From: Diaporthe sp. PMI_573
Taxonomy: Eukaryota > Ascomycota > Sordariomycetes > Diaporthales > Diaporthaceae
NCBI GenBank assembly: GCA_021399435.1
Contig: JAJTUP010000013.1
Span: 62,001 to 126,000 of the forward strand
Direction of reading: 5' to 3'
Length of the DNA: 64,000 nt
A program made the translations under genes and the position numbers. This document shows positions 10,556 to 21,530 of the stretch, piece by piece. The notes below the pieces were generated by a model. That model was not told the DNA's origin. It ran no database searches and saw nothing but the letters and a program-made list of their open reading frames with translations. Numbering within the stretch: the first letter of the stretch is position 1; every line of letters begins with the position of its first letter.

Positions 10556-11818
10556 AGACGGCGGGCGCATGGCTTCGGCTCAGGTTTGGCTCTCGGGTGG
10601 CAAGACGCGTGCAACAAAGTCGAGGTTCCTGTGATGCTCGTTGGAAACACAGGGCTGGCCGAGTTTAGAAGTCTGTTGTCAAGTACTGTGTAGGCATGGG
10701 GATGGGAATGAGGGGAGGGGAGGGATCATCGCCATGCTAAACTGTGTGCTGCCCACTGAGCTGTCGTCGATGAGAAGCGTGTCTCGACGGCAGGACGACC
10801 GGCCTCCAGGTCATGGCAAGACATACGCCGTGGTTGACACGGATGCCACGATCCGGGGTTGAGCTGAGATGGTCCCATCATCAGGCAGATCCCCAGCCAT
10901 CATCGATGCTTGTCTCATCTGTGGTGCCGGCAACGCGTGTTCAGACCTGCCAGAAAGGGACACCGAGCCTGAACTGCCAGAGTCACAGAGTGACATCAGT
11001 CCGTCGCTGCCGCACCGCCGGCCATAAGCTCCGCTAGGGCTGGGCTAAGGACGCCGGATGGTTTCTGCCGTGTGCAGTGAACAAGGTGGAAAAGAATACA
11101 GTCGAGAACGAATTCTTGTCCACATATTCCTCCCCTCGGCCTGCACTGCTCCATTTTGCCTCCGTGCCAGTAGCTTGGCTCACTCCAGCTCGGCCCAGCA
11201 TCTGGCCCTCGTTCCATCGCGACGCTCCATTTTTCACACCTATTTTGCGGAGCCCCTGTGCCTGCTGGTGGGGGTTCCCTACACAGTGAACCTTTTTTGG
11301 GGTGTTTTTTTTTTGTTTTTTTTTTACTAACTGCACAATATTCTCCAGGGTTCACCTCACCCACTCGACCATCGCACCGTATAGTGAATGTACTACCGGC
11401 CCGCCGACTTCCTGGCATCCTGGCATCCTGGTGCACTGGGAGTACGCCGCTCCAGCTCCGCGAGGTGCCCACCCATCCGCCTCGCCCACCTCGCCCACCT
11501 CGACCAGGGCTACCGCCGCGACTGGCCCGTCTTTCTTTAAAACCTCCCATCCTCCCCGTTCTTTACCCTCGCGCCGGCCTTTTTTTTTCTCTCTGAGCTC
11601 TGCAGTCAAGACCACAGCTTCCCCTCTGCGGCTTCTCTCGCCCAACTTCGACCCAGGCTCTTCTCCCAGGGCCTTCACTCCACCTCGACACCACCACTGT
11701 CGGCGGGAAGCAGCAGCAGCCAGGCTGGCGCGCTCACACACGCCCAACCCCCTCCCCCCTTGGACCCCCTCTGACCCCTCTATATATCCCGCCTCCTGCC
11801 ACCCTCCAAACCGCCAAC

Positions 11819-14003
11819 ATGTCCAACTTCCTTGCCCACGATAAACACCACAACCCCTCCACCGGGCAGATCCCCGTGCCTCACGGCCCAGAAACCGGAG
11901 ACGAGGCCTACAGCTATCCGCCCCACGCCGGCGTCACCACCGAGGAGGAGCGTCAGATCTTCAACTATATCACACACCCGGACGACAGCTACACACCAGA
12001 CGGCGTCTACTGGGCCGACCTCCCCTGGTCCAAGCGCATCAAGTTCGTCACCTTGGTCGACAATGCAGAGGCCAAGAAGGAGCTGTCCCAAATCGGCTCC
12101 ATGATGAAGAAGGACCCTCTGAGCCCACTGAGCTGGTACTGGCACAACGCCATCCTGCCCGGCGCCGGCCTCGGGCTGGAGGGCTACGTCCTGTTCTCAA
12201 TCGGAAACCTGAGCAGCTACTTTGCCGCCACGGATGGCTGGAAGGAGTGCTGGGGCAGCAAGACTGACGATGGCGAGTGCTCCGTAAACTGGATCGCCGC
12301 CGTCACCTACCTCGAAGTTGTCGGTATCATGGTCGGTCAAGTTGCTGTCGGTGTAAGTACCTACCTGCAACACCCCTCTCGTCCATCCCTCCTACCCTCC
12401 AAAAGAAAAGGAGGGGGGGATATAAAAAAAAGAATTACGTCGCTAACCCCTCGGTTTATAGATTATTGGTGACTGGGTTGGTCGGAGATTTGGTCTGATC
12501 CAGGATGCGCTCATCATGGTTCTTGGTCTCGTCATGCTTACCGCCTCCTGGGGCACCACCCTCGAGGGCTGGGTCATCTGCTACGCCTGGTCCCTCTTCG
12601 TGTACAGCTTTGGTGTCGGCGGCGAGTACCCCATGACCGCGACATCCTCCATGGAAGGCGCTGTCGGGGCCGGCAGGGTCTCAACCCGCGAGGACCGCCT
12701 GCACCGTGGCCGCAAGGTCACCACCGCCTTCCTGATGCAGGGCTGGGGCCAGCTTGCCAACCAGGCTCTGCTGATTGTTCTGTTGCTCATCTTTCACCAC
12801 GGCCAGGGCGACGGGCCGTACGGGACCCAGAGCACCCAGGTCGTCTTCCGTCTGTCCTTCGCCATCCCCGCCGTCGGCACCCTCTGGCTCGCCTACTACC
12901 GCGCCTACAAGATGCCCCAGGCGTCGCGGCAGCTGCAGATCGCCAAGAAGAAGAGCAAGGTCACGGGCTACGACGTCAACTCGCTGCGCCTGACCTTCAA
13001 GTACTTCGGCGGCCGGCTGCTAGCCACCGCCGGCTGCTGGTTCTGCAACGACGTCTTCTTCTACGGCAACAAGCTCTTCCAGTCGCAGTTCATCGAGGTC
13101 ATCAGCGACAACCCCAAGTCGGTCATGACCAACTGGATCTGGAACTTGTACAACATCATCGTCGCCCTCGCCGGGTACTACCTGGCGTCCTTCCTGATCG
13201 ACAACAAGCTGTACGGCCGCAAGAACATGCAGCAGATCGGCTTCCTGGTGTGCTTCCTGACCTTTGTCATCCCGGCCTTCAAGCTAGACTACTACACCTC
13301 GCCTGCGGGCATCCACTCGTTCCAGGCCATGTACTACCTGTCGTCCTTTTTCAACCAGTTCGGGCCCAACGCCGTGACCTTCCTGGTGGCGGCCGAGGTC
13401 TTCCCGACGCCCGTGCGCGCGTCTGCGCACGGTTTCTCGGCGTGCATGGGCAAGGCGGGAGCGCTCCTTGCATCGGTGCTGTATAACTACATTGACACGC
13501 AGATGCGCTTCTACGTCGTGCCCTGGTTCGGACTGGCGGGCATGGTCATGACCTGGCTGTGGCTGCCCGACACGACGGGACTCGACCTCAAAGAGCAGGA
13601 ACGCCGGTGGCGCTACATCCTCGAGGGCCGCGAGGAAGAGTACCACGGCATCGCTGTGCACCCGAACCACCTCAGCCTGTGGGAGCGCTGGATGGGCGTC
13701 GGAAAGTACTACAACCCGGAACTCGACCTGAAACAAAAGATCGAGGACCTGCGCCGCGACTGGGAGGCGCAGGAGGCCGAGAAGCGCGAGAAGGAGTTGA
13801 AGGGCGAGCAGGTCCTGGCCGACGACGAGTTCTCGGACGAGGCGCACGCCTACTTCCAGCGCACCAGCTCGCGAGATGGTGCCCTCGGTGGTGCTGAGTC
13901 GGGCAACGGTGTCTTCGCCACCACCACGACCGAGAGGGTAGACGAGAAGCTCCGGGACGACAGTGCCGAAGGGAGTAGAGCGCCTACGGAGAAGACTGGT
14001 TGA
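11819..14003 (+). CDS. MFS inorganic phosphate transporter (PHS family)
   Basis: A 691-residue plasma-membrane carrier expected to import phosphate with protons. Exon 1 is 11819-12352, the intron 12353-12461 (109 nt, GTAAGT...TAG), exon 2 12462-14003. The splice restores VAVG-IIGDWVGRRFG, the loop motif between TM2 and TM3 of major facilitator proteins. The signature VGGEYPMTATSSMEGA is the variant of GGDYPLSAT that marks phosphate:H+ symporters of the Pho84 type. About twelve hydrophobic segments run from residue 100 to 560, including FNQFGPNAVTF and AEVFPTPVRASAHG in the second half. The N-terminus (about 100 residues) and the charged, Glu/Lys-rich C-terminal tail (about 130 residues) are longer than in yeast Pho84 and should be cytosolic. 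The central loop is also charged (KKKSKVTGYD). Phosphate is the likeliest substrate, but glycerophosphodiester carriers are related. Confidence 0.88.
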
Positions 14004-15157
14004 TTTGCTGTCTTTTCCATCATCCTAGTTGTTTGGTTTGCTTGTTGGATACCTGGTGGTAGTATACCAAATAGACATTAAAATGTATACCGTCCAAGGA
14101 AAACATTTCTTCTCAATTATATGGTTAGTGAAATGTCTCACATCAAAGTGGGCACAAGCGTCTGGTGTAAAGGCCCCCATAGGGCCTGGTAGACCTGTCC
14201 CAAGGTACGTACCTAGGTAGGTAGGTAGTTCCGCCTTTGCATCGCTGGCCTCCATGGCCGTCCTGCGAGTGCGTATGATGCGATCTATGATACACTCACA
14301 GGCAAAGTGAGGATGCATGCAATTCCTGTTGATTTTTTCTCAAGTCAGATGGACCGCAGTTGAACTGCAGTTTCCATGTTACACATATTAAGACAGCCTG
14401 ACCTAAATCTCAAGTCGCCCAGCTCAACATCATGAGCGGAGCTGCATTGGCGCAAGATGCACCCGTCTTTGTGTATATTATGTATACCCTCTCTTGTGAA
14501 TATCGAATTTAGTGTCATGAAATAGCAAGGCATGCCCGCAGTACATGAGATCTTGTGCGCTTTTGACGGGGCTAACAGATCAGTGTCGAAGGCATACTCA
14601 AATGGGGTTGAGCGAGGGGTTGAGTGTGCCTCAGACAATACATCTTAGTGAAACAGATATGAAACCTCTCGTCGGTAGAGTCCAACATAATGAAGGGATA
14701 TCAATTTGATATACACCGCTCACACATCTACGCGGTTGCTCTCCGTCTCCAAAACCAAACCTTTTCACGCAGTCAGTCAAGTTATGTCGTGATGATGTTG
14801 ACAGGAGTTAGAATTGCTGGGAGCAGCCAACTATGCACTGGAGTACCCGCATAGGAGTTATGACAAATTGTAATAATGTATCTCTTCTGCGCCTTAATTA
14901 TCCTGGAAGGAATGGCGCAGTGAATTTACAATGCCCGTGTCCTCAGCACTGATCTGCATCCGTGCCGCCCCCTGTGGCAGTGTCCAGGTAATCAACATCC
15001 ATACCGTGCTTTGGTGGGCTGCAGAGAGGGCACTATGGCCTCTATTTACCTATTTAAAGACTTCTTCTCTAGGACCGACTATTAATACATTCGTAAAATA
15101 ATTATACCTTCTCTTTAAAGCTACCAATTAGCTATTTGATACCTTTCTAAGAGAGAT
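14004..15157. other. Intergenic, 3' flank of the phosphate transporter
   Basis: No supported gene. The segment contains ACCTAGGTAGGTAGGTAG at 14211-14228, one of several TAGGTA-type repeats in the window. A 97-codon minus-strand frame (14345-14638) has no recognisable feature. Confidence 0.4.
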
Positions 15158-15610
15158 GGTTATAGAGTAGAAATAGTTTTAGAGTAGAAAAGCGGTCACA
15201 GAGTAGCAAAGTGGTTATAAAGTAGAAAAGAAGTTATAGAGAGATTAGTATATGCCTAGGCCTCCAAGAAGGGAGAAAAAGAAGTATCTTTATTTCTTCT
15301 TTCTTCTTTAAGTTTAAGTTAACTTTACTATCTTTCTCCTTTTAAGATTAATTAGGGTTAAGATTATTAGATTTAGATTTAGATTTAAAAATTTAAAAAT
15401 AGACCTACTAGAGAGTAGAAAAAAAGGATTCTCTTTTAGTTAGCTGGCGTCCTAAAGAAGAAGAGCTTCTTTAAGGGAATTATGAGGGAACCTTCTTAGA
15501 AGGAGGAAATTTTTTTAAAAGGAAGGAACCTCTTTCTAAAGTCACATTTTTTGCTCTATAACCAACTTAGCTTTATGACTACTTTTAGCCTTTAGAATAT
15601 CCTTACATTT
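15158..15610. mobile_element. Candidate non-autonomous DNA element with inverted, sub-repeated ends
   Basis: The left end holds about 4.5 degenerate copies of a 17-20 nt unit like GGTTATAGAGTAGAAAAG (15158-15243). The right end carries the same unit inverted: CTCTATAACC at 15554-15563 mirrors GGTTATAGAG at 15158-15167, and the neighbouring CTTAGCTTTATGACTAC mirrors the GTCACAGAGTAGCAAAG unit. The roughly 310 bases between are very AT-rich (TTTAGATTTAGATTTA, poly-A) with no coding frame. Inverted ends with sub-terminal repeats around a non-coding core resemble a MITE-like element altered by C-to-T mutation. I see no clean target-site duplication. Confidence 0.5.
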
Positions 15611-17436
15611 TCTAGAGAATTATTTAGACTTAATAACTTATACTAAATTGAACATTAAATGAAGAGGATCTTTAAAATGACTATTTGAAGTACTGGAAGG
15701 GGGTCATTAAGCGAGATAATTAGCCTGGAAGTCTATGGGCTATATAGTGACCCCCTCTGTGGGCCACCCGTGTACGGTATGGATTGAATGTTTAATGTTG
15801 TGAAACCACACTTGTCCTGTACTTTGTTTATGATTGGGAGAAACACGATTTCATGGCTGACCTATGCAACCTGCAGGACTTTCCAAGGTCTTGAATGCTC
15901 CAAGACCCTTAGGACTCTGACTTCCAGCCTGTTGTGTCCCTAGCCTTTTGTCACGGTACCCACTAAACTACTGTGGCCCGCTATATAAACACTTTAGCTT
16001 CGCTGGCGACTTGTAGCTTCTAGTCTTCCTCTCCTTGCGCAACAACAAGTTATTAACCATGATCTACCCTCCAGTACTGTGACACCTTTGGCCTCTCGCC
16101 GACCGAAGTCTGTGTGTGCTAAGGGGGAAAGACATAAGGAGGGCTGGCTGCACACCACAGTCCTGCAAGACAGAAGGGGCAGGGAACAATATTGTCTTGT
16201 ACAGCTCAATTGGCTCTAGCAATACCAATCCTGCCTTCCTCAGACCACCTTTTTGCCCAGCCTTAGTGACCTAGACTGCGGCACAAATACTTAGCCCAGT
16301 ATGTCCTGCCTCTAATGTTGCACAAAACTTGTATCAATGTTCACTTGAGGTTTACTTCCTAGCGGCTGCATATATTCAATACCATGTCTTTTCTGCCTTT
16401 CACTTACCAAATCAAGGATATATCCTTCTCTGACTGGGTGTCCCTGATCACCCTTTGCTTGGTGGACAAGCGGAGCGAGGTAGTCCAGCTGCGCTGTTCC
16501 GCTTGTCTTCGGGGATTGAGGTACGAAGGGGGCGGTCCCATGGCCCAGTTCACCATGGGTAACAGACGTGACCAGATGGAAACCTAGAAATCTTGAGAGA
16601 GACCAATCTCTTGAGCCGCTGAGCAAGGTGATTGATTTACCCTCCTCCATGGGTACTTTTTTGAGGTTCTGGCCCTGGAGGCAGACCGAGTGAATTTTGT
16701 GTACAAGATATCCAACACCCGGTTTACTAAACTGATTTGTGAGGTTCATAAATCAATAATATTTTGACTCCATAGATTTGGTTCCAGGCGAGGATCTGGT
16801 TTGGTACAGAGTACTTAAGTACTCAAAATTTCAATCAATCCTTCAAGCTCTGTGAAGCAGCACTCTGATGATGTTGAGCCACTTCAGCCTCCTGAAGATG
16901 TCTGCGGGATTACTTCATCAATATTACAATCACAAGTATCCATGAAACTTTCACGATGGCTTTCAAGTAAGACAAACTAGATACATGTCGGCAGCAAAAA
17001 CGAGAGGGCAAAAAGTAGTTGTGAAATCACGAGGGCTCAAGCCGTTTCCAGCACACCTAACCCCGAGGAGTGGCTTGTGGTCGGGGGGTGAGTTGAGGGG
17101 GGTGGCGGGGTGCAGGGTACTTACTTCACACCACTACCCAGGCAGTAGTCAGGCGGGGGTGAGGAAGGGAAGCACTTTTATCAGCCCAAGCTCCTGGCCG
17201 CCTTCCATAGTCAGACCCGCCAAGGCTGCTACGCTAAAGGCCCGGACCCCACCAAACATGGAATTTCTGCAGCTTTTGACGAATTTGCACAAAGCACCCA
17301 AGGCGGCAAGGCACGCGGCACACTCGACCGACAGCAACAGCAACAACGATACGACATATCCCCCAACTTAGAACTCGCGCTGCCTAGATACTGACTGCGT
17401 CGTTTCCTCCTCGCTTGACGGTACACAATACCCACC
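15611..17436. other. Intergenic; possible decayed transposon flank, then eIF3d promoter
   Basis: A minus-strand frame at 16312-16749 (145 codons) and smaller ones are open but match nothing I recognise. The base composition drifts from AT-rich to balanced, as at the edge of a transposon island. The last 250 nt are the leader of eIF3d. Confidence 0.35.
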
Positions 17437-19394
17437 ATGTCTACATCGATCGCCGACATCATCGCGGCGCTGCCCGACGGCGACGGATGGGGCCCCCCAG
17501 TCACCACCGAGACCACCCTTAATGGCGTCCCCTACGCACCCTTCTCCAAGGGGGATAAGCTGGGCCGCATGGCCGACTGGACTGCTGATGGCAAGGACGG
17601 CCGCGACGGTCGTGGTGGAAGGGCCCAGTACAACAGGAACTACAGAGGTGCGTCCTCCCACCTGCAGTGGCATCACCGCCTTCTGCTTGAATATGCTAGA
17701 CTCCAGGCTCGACCGACGTGCTCCACTCTATTGACACAAATCTGTCCCTCCAGACCAACAGACATACGGCTCTGCAAGCGCCTCCCTCTTCGCCGCACCA
17801 CCTGTCGAGCAAGACGAAGCCTCCTTCTCCGTCGTCTCCAACGTTCGCGACAGCGGCAAATCCCGATTCGGCCGTGGCGCCGTCTTCACACGTGGCGGCC
17901 GTGGCCAACGTGGTGGTGCCCGAGGAGGACAGGACGCCCGTGGCGTTGGACGGCAACAGTTCAGCAGCCGTGGCGGAGGCAGAGGTGGTTACGACAGCGG
18001 GCGCGGTGGACGAAATAACGCGGGCGGCCGTGGCGGCGGCGGCCGTCGCTTCGGCTGGAAGGACTACGACAAGCCTCAGCGCAACCGCGACGCCTCCATC
18101 AACATCCGTGCCGACTGGAAGCTGCTCGAGGAGATCGACTTCAACAGGCTGCTCAAGCTTAACCTGGACGCCGACGACGGCGAGGACATGGACAGCTACG
18201 GCTTCGTGTCCTACTATGACCGCTCCTTCGACAAGCAGCCCGTCAAGTCGGCCGAGAAGAAGCTCAACCCCATCGACCGCGCTGCCTACAACGTCACCAC
18301 GTCGTCCGACCCAATCATCCAGGAGCTCGCCGACAAGGATGAGGCCACCGTCTTCGCCACCGACAGCGTGCTGTCCATGCTCATGTGCGCGCCCCGCTCC
18401 GTCTACCCTTGGGACATTGTCATCGTCAAGCAGGGCAACAAGGTCTTCCTGGACAAGCGCGAGAACGCTGCGCTCGACATGGTCACGGTCAACGAGAACG
18501 CGGCCGATGCGCCGCTTGAGGCGTCCGAGGGCTCCAAGGACGTCATCAACCAACCGGCCGCGCTGGCCGAGGAGGCGACCTACATCAACCACAACTTCGC
18601 CAACCAGGTGGTGCTCGAGTCGCAAAAGGTGGAGATGGCGCACGGCAACCCCTTCTACAACGCGGCCGAGGAGACGGAGCCGCCGGCGTCCAAGGCGTAC
18701 CGGTACCGCAAGTTCGACATCAGCATCAACGACGAGGCCCCCGTGTACCTGGTGGTGCGGACGGAGCTCGACGCGGTGCAGAAGAACGCCATCAGCGGCG
18801 AAGACCAGTTCTTGCGCGTACACGCTCTCAACGAGTTCGACAGCAAGGCCCAGGGCAGCGGCGGCGCCCTGGACTGGCGCTCTAAGCTCGTGTCGCAGCG
18901 CGGCGCTGTTGTAGCCACCGAGATGAAGAACAACTCCTGCAAGCTTGCCCGGTGGACCGTGCAGAGCATCCTGGCCAAGGCGGACCAGATGAAGATTGGG
19001 TAAGCCTCCATGCTTCATCCTCCTACTTTTGCAGAATTTCTATCCGAGCATGTAACCCTTGTGAATGCGCATACTGATACACCGGGCTCTCTACCACAGA
19101 TTCGTCTCCCGAGCCAACCCCAAGGCCAACGACAAGCACGTAATCCTGGGCGTCATCGGGTGGAAGCCGCGCGACTTCGCTAACCAGATGAACTTGTCGC
19201 TGTCCAATGGCTGGGGCATTGTGCGGACCATCTCCGACATGGTGCTCAATACGGGTGGCGGCGACGGGAAGTATGTGCTCGTCAAGGACCCTAACAAGAG
19301 CATCCTGCGTCTTTATGACGTACCCGCTGGGTCGCTGGACGAGGAGGAGGACGAGGCTGAGGAGCCCGCCGCTGAGGAGGGTGCTGAGGAATAG
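17437..19394 (+). CDS. Translation initiation factor eIF3 subunit d
   Basis: Subunit d of the eIF3 complex (moe1 in fission yeast), which joins the 40S ribosome and, in animals, has a cap-binding pocket used on selected mRNAs. 583 residues from three exons: 17437-17647, 17754-18999 and 19100-19394; introns of 106 and 100 nt are ordinary. The N-terminus has the conserved DGWGPP and [16 protein letters not shown] blocks, followed by a Gly/Arg-rich RGG stretch (about residues 110-165) and then [12 protein letters not shown]. Further family blocks are [59 protein letters not shown] and [16 protein letters not shown]. The C-terminus is acidic (Asp/Glu-rich), as usual. The length is that of fungal orthologues and the frame is intact. 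It converges with the alcohol dehydrogenase gene downstream. Confidence 0.97.
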
Positions 19395-19990
19395 GGTTCC
19401 TCGCCATCCCCGTAGCCGGTCAGGTCCATGCCCTAAGGGGCGATTGTCGTGCATGACCCAACGGTCCCTGGCGTGGCGAGTGATTCTTTGTGGTGATAGA
19501 CAAAAGTGGGGGACAAGACTAGTTAGTACACACGGAATCAACACAGCGGGTCACTACATCTTGTCCGGCCCGCTGGCGCTTACCTTTCTTCTTTCAATTG
19601 TTCGTTTCGTCTCTGATGACGCTGGAGCAGGTTTAGCTCGCCTGCTGCTGTGGTAGAAGACTCGATACCTTCGATGGTGATCACGGATGAAGTGCCTCTT
19701 CCTCGACCTGATGCTTGCGGGTTGTCGTGGTCAGCCTCTCGTGTTCATGGTCGTATTCGCTGTGGTTTCCGCTCCCTTTCTATCCACAGTGCTTGCACGT
19801 TCGTCTCGCAGCTACTGTTGTGTCTATATTGATTTTGTCTGGCCCCTTTCAAGCAGATCCCTGAATAGCACCCCCACACCAGCTCTCGGGTCGCAGTGGG
19901 GTTTGGTGAGAGAACTGTCATATTTATTGTTCATTACCATGTCTGGTTTTCTTGATTGAGCCTGCCCACTCGATGACTCCTAACTGTCAA
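19395..19990. other. Shared 3' region of convergent eIF3d and ADH genes
   Basis: About 600 nt between two stop codons facing each other. No coding frame of interest; it presumably holds both terminators. No clear signal is legible. Confidence 0.5.
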
Positions 19991-21530
19991 TCAATCGCCA
20001 CGACCCTCAATATCCTCACCAAACTCCTTGTCGTACCCCGTCAAACAAAAGCGATACCGCACATCAGACCTGCGACACCTTTCGAGCGCGGCCTTGAGCC
20101 CCTCCTTGCTGATGTCAACCTCCTCAACCCACGTACGAACCCCCTTGTCGGCGGCGAGCCTCAGCATCTCGAGAGCTTCCTTGCGCGAGCCGAGGTGCGA
20201 CGCCCCAATCAGGCACCCGTTCTCGATCTGTGTCCACGTCGACACCTCAGTGCCCCTCTCCTCCTTAGCCGGCATGCTAACGCTGATCCAGCGGCCATGC
20301 ACGTCCAGAAGCGGCAGGAAGGGTGCGCAGTTGACACTAGAGCTGGCGCTGTTCAGAATGAGGTCGCTTTGGTTGAGGAGTTAGTCACCTGCTGCGGATC
20401 CTGGACTGATGCGTTTTGGAGCATTCCAAAACATGAAAAGACGGGGAGTAAGGAGAAGAATGGTACGAACAAGGTGTGGCGGTGCTGCTCTTGCACGCCC
20501 TCGTCGCTCATGACTATCACCCCGGTCGCGCCCAGCTCGCGCGCATCGGCGTCGAGACTGTGGTCTAGCATGAACGCCCACACCTCCTCAGCACCCATCG
20601 CCCGGGCAAACATGACGGCCAGGTGGCCCAGCCCGCCGACGCCGACAACGCCGACCTTCGCTCCTGGCCCACACCCGTTCCGTTGGAGCGGGGAGTACAC
20701 CGTCTGATGCGTGTTAGTCACCTGCTGCGGAGCCTCAAGTGTCGCATCCTGGAGCATCCGAAAACACGAAGGACGGGGATCCGTAAAAGGAGAAGGGTCA
20801 TGCTTACTAGCCCAGCACACATCATGGGCGCCGCGACGGTAGTGGGGAGCTCCTCGGGCACGGGGAAACAGTAGTGCTCGTGGATGCGAATATGCGACGA
20901 GTAGCCGCCTTTGGTCACGTAGCCCGTGTCGGGCCACTTCGCGCCGTAAGTGTCCAGTTGGCGCGCGCAATACTGCTCGTTGCCCTTCTTGCACTGCCGG
21001 CACTCGAGACACGCCCAGGACGAGGCGCCCACGCCGACACGGTCGCCTATTTGGTGCAGGGTTACTTTCGGACCGACGCGGGTTACGAGGCCGATGATCT
21101 CTGTGAAGGCGGACATATTTGTCAGCATTGAGACAAGAAACGAAGGTTTCATGGTGTGCTATTAAGCATTGGTATGGTAGTGCCAGGGAATATCGTCGAA
21201 AGAAAAGAAAGCTGGTAGTGACTAACCATGACCGACACAGAGTGGGTAGTGCTGGTCGCCCCAACCGCCGCAGAGCGTATGCACGTCGCTCCCGCAGACG
21301 CCGCAGGCGAGTATCTTCATGTCAACATCATAGTCGCCCTGGGGCTTGAGCTTGTGCACGCGCTTGTGGAAGTCGGTCCACGTGTCCGGGGAGTCGACCT
21401 CGAAGCCTACGGCCTCATCCCTCGTCAGGGTCCTCGTCGGCTTCTGTTCGCCAGCACCCGTCAGAGTAAGGGTTGGGCCTGCAGGTGCGCCAAGGTCGAT
21501 GCCGGAGGATACTTGTGTTGTGGCCGACAT
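19991..21530 (-). CDS. Zinc alcohol dehydrogenase, cinnamyl-alcohol/ADH6-like
   Basis: A 401-residue medium-chain dehydrogenase of the CAD/ADH6-7 branch, which reduces aromatic and branched aldehydes with NADPH. Catalytic zinc ligands are visible as Cys79 in CGVCGSDVH and His101 in the VGHE motif; the structural zinc Cys are 132, 135, 138 and 146 (CLECRQCKKGNEQYC). The Rossmann motif GVGGLG lies at about 220-225. Start is the ATG at 21530; exons are 21530-21227, 21100-20808, 20703-20471 and 20366-19991, giving a total divisible by three. Intron 1 (126 nt) is ordinary; introns 2 and 3 (104 nt each) are introner copies D and C. Splicing them yields MMCAGLTVYSPL and HTFDLILNSA, exactly the family sequence. 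The N-terminus has an extension of about 40 residues compared with yeast ADH6. The physiological substrate cannot be deduced. Confidence 0.92.
20367..20470 (-). repeat. Introner-like element copy C (intron 3 of the ADH)
   Basis: 104 nt. Its donor is GTTCGT rather than GTAAGC, and its acceptor CCAAAG. The core CCCCGTCTTTTCATG is followed by a perfect 7-bp hairpin, TTTTGGA-ATGC-TCCAAAA, then GGATCCGCAGCAGG and the branch site TGACTAAC. Confidence 0.88.
20704..20807 (-). repeat. Introner-like element copy D (intron 2 of the ADH)
   Basis: 104 nt. It starts GTAAGCATGACCC, contains GGATCCCCGTCCTTCGTG, then GGCTCCGCAGCAGG, and ends TGACTAACACGCATCAG. It is the closest relative of copy B, including the shared last 11 bases ACACRCATCAG. 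Confidence 0.9.

Larger units (their letters stand above)
5955..11818. other. Long intergenic stretch, no gene seen
   Basis: Nearly 6 kb without a recognisable gene. Open frames of 100-200 codons at 6.1-6.6, 8.4-9.3 and 9.4-11.8 kb have Arg/Ala/Pro/Ser-rich, out-of-frame-like composition and overlap each other on both strands, as expected for GC-rich non-coding DNA. The last 500 nt before 11819 form a pyrimidine-rich leader with T-runs at 11303-11329 and 11580-11590, typical of strong fungal promoters. CACGTG boxes, one of them the Pho4/NUC-1-type CACGTGGG, occur at about 8637 and 10122. They could serve the phosphate transporter, but the distances are large (1.7-3.2 kb). Confidence 0.4.

Noticed and set aside
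13284..13847. 187-codon minus-strand open frame
   Set aside because: Antisense shadow of the phosphate transporter.
16312..16749. 145-codon minus-strand frame as a transposon protein
   Set aside because: No integrase, reverse transcriptase or transposase motif visible.
17696..19018. 440-codon minus-strand open frame
   Set aside because: It lies antisense to the eIF3d coding sequence and is a by-product of its GC-rich third positions; composition is Val/Leu/Arg-rich without domains.
21101..21226. ADH intron 1 as another introner
   Set aside because: 126 nt, starts GTTAGTCACTACC and lacks the CCCCGTC core and GCAGG block; an ordinary intron.
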